The position numbers and the translations under genes were made by a program. From positions 1 through 20,113 of the forward strand of contig SDWK01000512.1 in NCBI GenBank assembly GCA_004195335.1: a stretch of 20,113 nt of DNA, in the 5' to 3' direction. The notes below the pieces were generated by a model. It was not told the DNA's origin. It did not search any database and worked only from the letters and a program-made list of their open reading frames with translations. The stretch is from Shewanella sp. Its GTDB lineage: Bacteria; Pseudomonadota; Gammaproteobacteria; Enterobacterales; Shewanellaceae. Below are positions 15,930-20,113 of the stretch, piece by piece (the stretch's first letter is position 1; every line of letters begins with the position of its first letter).

Positions 15930-16809
15930 AGAGATCCCCTTCGCCCAGCTTTACAAATGCTTCTGCCGCCGGAGTCAGGGGTAGGTTTTTACGCCAGATC
16001 AGCGCGAGATCCCAAGTCAGCATGGGTGACATGGGTTTATATACCAATTTATCCGATCCAATCTTGTCACAGATAGGCTCAGGCAGTATGGCGATGCCTA
16101 CGTTAGACTCAACCATGGCGGCGATGAAATCCCACTGACCGCTCTGAGAGGCAATATTAAGCTCGAAGCCGGACTCTCTGCTCAATCGGGTGAGTAACTT
16201 AGCCAGAGAAAAATCGTCGTTATAGAGCACGAAAGGCAGGCCCGATAAATCAGACCAGGTGATGGAGTCTTTACCTGCAAGCGGATGTTTTATCGGTAAA
16301 CACACCTGCAATGGATATTCCTCTAAAGGCTGACAATGAAACTCCCGGGTATGGGTGGTTGGCAAGGCCGTAAATGCAAGGTCTAAACTGTCGTTGAGCA
16401 GGGCTTCCTCTGCACCGAAACCACCTAGTTCCTGGACCTGAAGTTCTATGCCCGGATAGCGGCGTCGAAATTCAGACAACAGCGAAATAATTATTCCCCC
16501 CATCATAGGGCACACACCGAGTCTGAGTTGTCCCGTTTTAAGGCCTTTAAGATTACTAAGTTCCTCCTGCAGTCTATGCCACTGTCCCACAATTTTCCGC
16601 GAGCTGTTGGCCAACAACTCTCCTGCCTCGGTCAATAGCACCTTCTGATTATTTCGGATCAGTAGCGGTTGTTCCAAGTTATCTTCGAGACGCTGGATCA
16701 TCTTACTCAGGGTGGGCTGAGTAAGGTGTAACTGCTCTGCGGCACGGGTATAGCTGCGGGTTTCCACCAATATCAGGAAACATTGTAGATTCTTAATCGG
16801 AACATTCAT
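15928..16809 (-). CDS. LysR-family transcriptional regulator, CidR/YwbI-like
   Basis: DNA-binding regulator with an N-terminal winged helix-turn-helix (about residues 5-62, recognition region SYTRAAEQLHLTQPTLSKMIQRLE) and a two-lobe effector domain (about 90-293). The C-terminal half, with GQWDFIAAMVESNVGIAILPEPIC and DLALIWRKN, closely resembles what I recall of Bacillus CidR (YwbI), which controls the cidAB holin-like genes in response to acetate or pyruvate overflow. The effector and target here are unknown. The 293-aa length is typical. The start is ATG at 16809. LysR genes usually control a divergent neighbour; here that is only a 50-codon frame (16902-17054). The TAG stop lies within repeat copy B. 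Confidence 0.9.
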   Translation of the reverse strand: MNVPIKNLQCFLILVETRSYTRAAEQLHLTQPTLSKMIQRLEDNLEQPLLIRNNQKVLLTEAGELLANSSRKIVGQWHRLQEELSNLKGLKTGQLRLGVCPMMGGIIISLLSEFRRRYPGIELQVQELGGFGAEEALLNDSLDLAFTALPTTHTREFHCQPLEEYPLQVCLPIKHPLAGKDSITWSDLSGLPFVLYNDDFSLAKLLTRLSRESGFELNIASQSGQWDFIAAMVESNVGIAILPEPICDKIGSDKLVYKPMSPMLTWDLALIWRKNLPLTPAAEAFVKLGEGDL

Positions 16810-16817
16810 GCTTTTTT

Positions 16818-16846
16818 GGAATTCATTTAATGGAATTAATTCATTT
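16818..16846. promoter_or_regulatory. Candidate LysR operator in the divergent spacer
   Basis: AATTCATTT occurs twice (16820-16828 and 16838-16846), and within the cluster ATTC-N8-GAAT (16821-16836) and GAATTAATTC (16833-16842) form inverted repeats. Dyad sites between a LysR gene and a divergent neighbour are typical autoregulatory operators. The DNA is very A/T-rich, so chance palindromes are possible. Confidence 0.35.
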
Positions 16847-16901
16847 TACTTATAAACTGAGGTGACGTACTTTGATCACGATCTTAAATCGAGGAATCAT
16901 T

Positions 16902-17054
16902 ATGAAAAAATTTGAAAGTTTGTGGGTAAGTGCGTTATTGAGTGCAGCGGCCCCTTTGGCCAAAGACAGTGCGTGTAATCAATCGCAAAATCAGAGTGCT
17001 GAAAAGAGTGAAGCGGCGAAAGTTAGCGACGAAGTTGAATTGGCGAGCGCATAA
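16902..17054 (+). CDS. Short lipoprotein-leader-like frame, 50 aa, possibly a gene remnant
   Basis: It starts at ATG 16902 with GAGG seven bases upstream, better than an earlier in-frame ATG at 16872. The product begins MKKFESLWVSALLSAAAPLA, a signal-peptide-like stretch, then KDSAC and a polar Q/S/E/K tail (NQSQNQSAEKSEAAK) like the linker after a lipobox cysteine. The residues before C25 (KDSA) do not make a normal lipobox (L-A/S-G/A-C), and the frame ends soon after the linker, where a mature domain would be expected. It looks like the 5' end of a lipoprotein gene whose body was deleted, or an unusual tiny envelope peptide. Divergent from the LysR regulator and convergent with recJ. Confidence 0.4.
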   Translation: MKKFESLWVSALLSAAAPLAKDSACNQSQNQSAEKSEAAKVSDEVELASA

Positions 17055-17074
17055 GTTCTGCTTATCTAATTAAA

Positions 17075-17104
17075 TATCTGGGGCCTTCCAATGAAGGCCA
17101 GATA
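17075..17104. terminator. Bidirectional terminator-like hairpin between recJ and the small frame
   Basis: TATCTGG/CCAGATA arms and CCTT/AAGG arms pair around CCAATG, with two unpaired G residues on one side. Both flanks are A/T-rich (ATTTAATTA on the recJ side; ACTTTCC on the other). Its place between two converging genes suits a shared terminator. Confidence 0.6.
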
Positions 17105-17145
17105 CTTTCCACCACCTCTAGCTTTCGCTAAAGTGCTAACAACAA

Positions 17146-18870
17146 TTACATCGCTTCAATCTGATCTACCATCAACTGTAGGGTCTGATTGCCTCTAAAC
17201 TCGTTCACATCCAGCTTATATACCACACGGGCCTGTTTGATTGTCGCATCCGGCCAGGTAGTCAGGTCGACATTGAAGGCGATGGCATCGAGCATGGTTT
17301 GGCCGCACTCGGTTTCTAATACCAATTTAAGGTGTTTCTCACCGACGATACGCTGCTGGATCACCTTGAAATAACCATCAAACTGTGGCTCTGGGAATTC
17401 TTGTCCCCAGGGGCCCCCATTTCTTAGCTCCCATGCTATATCCAGCTTCATCTCATCCGGAGTCAACTCACCATCAGTCACTAACTCACCAGTTAGTTGC
17501 TCGGGTTTTAACAGCTCTCTGACGCTCTGTTCGAAAGCCTGCTCAAACGCGGTGAAATCTTTCGCCTTGAGTGATAAACCTGCAGCCATCGCGTGACCGC
17601 CGAATTTCAGTATCATGCCAGGGTGACGGGTGTTAATCAGCTCCAGCAGATCACGCATATGCAAGCCTTTAATGGAGCGGGCCGAGCCTTTTATCTCTCC
17701 CTCTCCCGCGTCGGCAAACGCAATCACGGGTCTGTGGTATCTGTCTTTAATGCGTGAAGCCAGAATACCTATCACACCTTGATGCCAGTCCTCTTGAAAA
17801 AGCGCGATCCCCCAGGGAAGCGCCTCTTCATTGAGCTCGACCGAGGCCAGGCTCTTTAATGCTTCTTGCTGCATACCGGCTTCGAGATCGCGCCGCTCGG
17901 CGTTGAGTCCGTCTAACTCTGCCGCCATTCTTCTTGCAGTCATCATGTCGTCACAGAGCAAGGTTTCGACACCAAGCGCCATCTCATCCAGTCTGCCCGC
18001 CGCATTGAGCCGGGGCCCGACGGCGAAGCCAAAATCTGAGGCCACAATCCGTGCTGGATTACGTTTAGCCACCTCGAGTAGCGCCGTTATTCCCGCACGA
18101 CAGCGCCCCGCCCTGACTCTTTGTAACCCTGCTTCGACCAAGATTCTGTTATTACAGTCTAAGGCGACCACATCGGCAACCGTGCCCAGAGCAACAATGT
18201 CCAGTAATTGCCCCAGATTGGGGACTGCCAGACCTTGCTCCTGATACCAATTACGCTCACGTAATTCCGCTCTTAAGGCTAGCATTAGATAAAATGCCAC
18301 TCCAACACCCGCAATCGACTTACTCGCGAAGTTGCAATCGACCTGGTTGGGGTTAACGATGGCATCGGCATCGGGCACCGTTTTACCCGGCAAATGATGA
18401 TCGGTGATCACAACTTGCATACCTAAGGCTTTTGCCGCTGCCACCCCCTCTATCGAGGAGATCCCGTTATCCACGGTGATCAACAACTCAGCCCCTTTGC
18501 TATGGGCGACGGCCACAATTTCAGGGCTTAAGCCATAGCCATAGTCGAACCGATTAGGAATGAGGTAATCGACCTTAGTGGCCCCCATCATATTCAGGGC
18601 AAGCATACATACACAGGTAGAGGTTGCCCCGTCGGCATCGAAATCACCCATGATGAGAATTGAACGCTGCTCTTTAATCGCATCGGCAATAATGACGGCA
18701 GCCTCAGCAAGACCTTTCATGGTATCGGGCTTCAATAAGCGAGCCAGTGTGAGCTCGCAGTCTTCAGCTGAACTTCCACGACTGGCGTAAATCTGCTTTA
18801 AAAGGGGCGAAAGCGTATTAGGAAGGTGACTATCGTCAACCTTAGAACGGCGAACAATCTTATGGATCAC
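17146..18870 (-). CDS. recJ: Single-stranded-DNA-specific exonuclease RecJ
   Basis: 5'-3' exonuclease of the DHH family, acting in the RecF recombination pathway, mismatch repair and base-excision repair. The 574 residues match E. coli RecJ (577). DHH motifs are visible: GDFDADGATST at 75-85, TVDNGIS at 132-138, TDHHLPG at 156-162 (the DHH triad) and NAAGRLD further on. The DHHA1-type region carries KFGGHAMAAGL. The C-terminal OB-fold part ends KLDVNEFRGNQTLQLMVDQIEAM. The start is GTG at 18870, with AAGG about 11 bases upstream. In E. coli recJ directly follows dsbC; here 411 bp with repeats and a terminator separate them, so recJ probably needs its own promoter. The prfB gene that follows recJ in E. 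coli is absent. Confidence 0.97.
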   Translation of the reverse strand: MIHKIVRRSKVDDSHLPNTLSPLLKQIYASRGSSAEDCELTLARLLKPDTMKGLAEAAVIIADAIKEQRSILIMGDFDADGATSTCVCMLALNMMGATKVDYLIPNRFDYGYGLSPEIVAVAHSKGAELLITVDNGISSIEGVAAAKALGMQVVITDHHLPGKTVPDADAIVNPNQVDCNFASKSIAGVGVAFYLMLALRAELRERNWYQEQGLAVPNLGQLLDIVALGTVADVVALDCNNRILVEAGLQRVRAGRCRAGITALLEVAKRNPARIVASDFGFAVGPRLNAAGRLDEMALGVETLLCDDMMTARRMAAELDGLNAERRDLEAGMQQEALKSLASVELNEEALPWGIALFQEDWHQGVIGILASRIKDRYHRPVIAFADAGEGEIKGSARSIKGLHMRDLLELINTRHPGMILKFGGHAMAAGLSLKAKDFTAFEQAFEQSVRELLKPEQLTGELVTDGELTPDEMKLDIAWELRNGGPWGQEFPEPQFDGYFKVIQQRIVGEKHLKLVLETECGQTMLDAIAFNVDLTTWPDATIKQARVVYKLDVNEFRGNQTLQLMVDQIEAM

Positions 18871-19050
18871 TAATTTACTGCCTTATTCCGGGTTATCTCG
18901 ATGACTTCTATTCACTGAGCCTAGCGCTGAGAGATATACAGCATACCAAACTGATTTAGCGATGATACACGAAAAACTCGATTGAGATGATTGGACATGT
19001 TCCAGACACAACGAAGGTTTCTTTCCGTGATCGGTATGGAAGTAAGGAAT

Positions 19051-19078
19051 GCCAATAAATGTAGGGAACATTTATGGC
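19051..19078. repeat. Imperfect palindrome, array module 1
   Basis: Arms 19051-19062 and 19068-19078 pair over 11 bp with one bulged A around AGGGA (TCCCT on the other strand). The same palindrome recurs at 19205-19232 in module 3 with one base changed. Such REP-like hairpins can block 3' exonucleases or bind proteins. Confidence 0.65.
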
Positions 19079-19088
19079 CTGACACAAC

Positions 19089-19119
19089 GAAGATTTTATG
19101 CCATCCCTGGCAAATCTTC
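19089..19119. repeat. Long hairpin of the middle module
   Basis: GAAGATT (19089-19095) pairs with AATCTTC (19113-19119), and after a three-base bulge TGCCA (19099-19103) pairs with TGGCA (19108-19112) around a TCCC loop. A further stem in the same module joins GTCT/AGAC and AAAGCG/CGCTTT around TTCCATT (19141-19169). Confidence 0.65.
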
Positions 19120-19173
19120 ATAAGTGTTCTGACCGCCAGGGTCTAAAGCGTTCCATTCGCTTTGAAGACATTT

Positions 19174-19189
19174 CCCATATCCCTATGGG
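19174..19189. repeat. TCCC-loop hairpin, array module 3
   Basis: CCCATA (19174-19179) and TATGGG (19184-19189) form a perfect 6-bp stem around TCCC. The homologous stretch of module 1 (about 19023-19040) lacks this perfect pairing. Confidence 0.6.
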
Positions 19190-19238
19190 TCAGATGGTGG
19201 GAATGCCAATAAATGCAGGGAACATTTATGGCCTGACA

Positions 19239-19264
19239 CAAAAAAGGCGAGCTAAGCTCGCCTT
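19239..19264 (-). terminator. Intrinsic terminator of dsbC
   Basis: On the minus strand a perfect 9-bp stem (AAGGCGAGC/GCTCGCCTT; plus 19244-19252 and 19256-19264) with a TTA loop runs into TTTTTTGTG. It starts 17 bp after the dsbC stop. Its U-tract overlaps the end of array module 3, so the repeat lies directly against the terminator. It would isolate dsbC from recJ. Confidence 0.9.
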
Positions 19265-19281
19265 CATGGAAACAACTCAAA

Positions 19282-20019
19282 TTAATTGGTTGATTCTAAT
19301 ACTCGCAGTAGATCTTTAGGTGGTTGATAACCTGGTATCATGCTGCCATCTTCTAAGATAATTGCCGGTGTACCGTTAATACCCAGGCTCTGTCCAAGAT
19401 GATACTGCTCTGCAATTTTCGCATCACATTTTGCCGTCTTAATACTCTTACCCGCCTTGGCTTCGGTCATCGCTGTCAGTGGGTCGGCTGCACACCATAC
19501 CGCTTCCATCTCATCGGCATTAGCAGAAGGAACGCCACGACGAGGGAAGGCAAGATAGCGTACGGTAATGCCTAGATCGTTATACTCATCCATCTGATTG
19601 TGTAACTTACGGCAATATCCACAGCTGATATCGGTAAATACTGTGACGACATGTTTCTCGTTTTTAGCTTTGTAGACCAACATCTTATCTTCGAGAGGCT
19701 TAATCATCTTCATACGAGGACCCGCCATGGCCGCCTCAGTCAGATTTTTCATCCCTTTATTAAGATCGTATAAGCTGCCATGAAACAGTTTTGAACCATC
19801 TTTAGTGATATATAGCACGCCGCGATCGGTCAATGCTTCATACAAACCTGGGATTGGCGACTCCTGAAGCGAATGAACTTCCACGCTTAAGGCCTCGGTC
19901 AATTTTTGTTTTAGCTCTGCGCTATTAGCAATAGCATCGGATTGAGTATTCGGTGCGGCAGCAGCAAAAGGGGCTAATACCACAGCTAAAATCAAAGAAA
20001 GTGCTCGGGTAAACTTCAT
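19282..20019 (-). CDS. dsbC: Thiol:disulfide interchange protein DsbC
   Basis: Periplasmic disulfide isomerase that reshuffles wrong disulfides in exported proteins; a V-shaped dimer kept reduced by DsbD in E. coli. The 245-residue precursor starts with a signal peptide (MKFTRALSLILAVVLAPFAAA, likely cleaved after the alanines near residue 22). An N-terminal dimerisation domain follows, then a thioredoxin fold with the CGYC active site in VFTDISCGYCRKLH and the cis-proline TP in NGTPAIILEDG. Two more cysteines (VWCAAD, AKCDAK) match the structural pair of E. coli DsbC. The ATG at 20019 has AGGA seven bases upstream. It lies upstream of recJ as in E. coli, but with repeats between; the gene upstream is outside the window. 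Confidence 0.96.
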   Translation of the reverse strand: MKFTRALSLILAVVLAPFAAAAPNTQSDAIANSAELKQKLTEALSVEVHSLQESPIPGLYEALTDRGVLYITKDGSKLFHGSLYDLNKGMKNLTEAAMAGPRMKMIKPLEDKMLVYKAKNEKHVVTVFTDISCGYCRKLHNQMDEYNDLGITVRYLAFPRRGVPSANADEMEAVWCAADPLTAMTEAKAGKSIKTAKCDAKIAEQYHLGQSLGINGTPAIILEDGSMIPGYQPPKDLLRVLESTN

Positions 20020-20113
20020 TAGATATCCTGTTCTTTGTAGGGTTCACTTATACCCAATCTACTCAGTCATTGCTGCTCAGGTATGTTCATAAAATATTAG
20101 ACCTTATTAAGAC

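Larger units (their letters stand above)
19005..19247. repeat. Array of three ~76-bp modules with hairpins between dsbC and recJ
   Basis: The spacer divides at GAAG into 19013-19088 (76 bp), 19089-19163 (75 bp) and 19164-19241 (78 bp). Modules 1 and 3 are homologous: TTCC and TATGG near their starts, then a 42-bp segment (19046-19087; 19200-19241) identical except for one T/C change. GACACAACGAAG stands before and at the end of module 1 (19005, 19081) and, as GACACAAAAAAG, at the end of module 3 (19235). The middle module is different but structured. Probably a mosaic of REP-like elements; no mobility gene is near. Confidence 0.75.

Noticed and set aside
14840..15930. CRISPR-like repetition
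   Set aside because: Repeats are few, long, diverged and unevenly spaced, and no cas genes are present.
17831..18244. 137-codon plus-strand frame within recJ
   Set aside because: Antisense shadow of RecJ; serine/alanine-rich composition typical of reverse-frame artefacts.
19005..19247. CRISPR array or insertion sequence between recJ and dsbC
   Set aside because: Modules 1 and 3 are homologous throughout rather than short repeats with unique spacers, and no transposase frame or target-site duplication is seen.

Overview
The window reads as chromosomal DNA of a gammaproteobacterium. Shewanella or a close Alteromonadales relative is the best fit, inferred from protein character, gene order and the structured intergenic repeats, without a database search. 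About 85% is ordinary housekeeping coding sequence. I see no prophage, transposase, CRISPR array, tRNA or rRNA.

Layout. Positions 150-6696, minus strand: read from right to left, sfsA, dksA, gluQRS, pcnB, folK, panB, panC. Positions 6950-8227, plus strand: peptidase B (pepB) with a clear terminator. Positions 8352-9032, minus strand: thpR (2'-5' RNA ligase family). Positions 9190-14302, plus strand: helicase hrpB, then mrcB (penicillin-binding protein 1b). From memory this is the order of the E. coli panC-panB ... folK-pcnB-gluQ-dksA-sfsA-thpR-hrpB-mrcB segment, with pepB added between sfsA and thpR. The order ends after mrcB. A 1.6 kb stretch (14303-15927) of hairpins and diverged repeats follows. 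Then come a CidR-type LysR regulator (minus), a divergent 50-codon lipoprotein-like fragment (plus), and the recJ/dsbC pair (minus), which is separated by a second structured repeat array (about 19005-19247).

The genes cover pantothenate synthesis (panB, panC), folate synthesis (folK), RNA polyadenylation and tRNA modification (pcnB, gluQRS), stringent-response transcription control (dksA), peptide turnover (pepB), cell-wall synthesis (mrcB), DNA repair (recJ) and periplasmic disulfide isomerisation (dsbC). folK and pcnB overlap by one base. dksA is closed by a terminator ahead of gluQRS.

Most worth a second look: (1) pcnB appears to start at an AUU codon, as in E. coli, giving 465 codons with the catalytic aspartates at exactly 80 and 82; (2) two repeat-rich intergenic zones share hairpins with a four-base TCCC loop, and one zone holds three consecutive modules of about 76 bp; (3) the LysR regulator has lost, or never had here, an intact divergent target; (4) a perfect 11-bp inverted repeat embraces the predicted dksA promoter. 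I found no convincing new multi-gene system.
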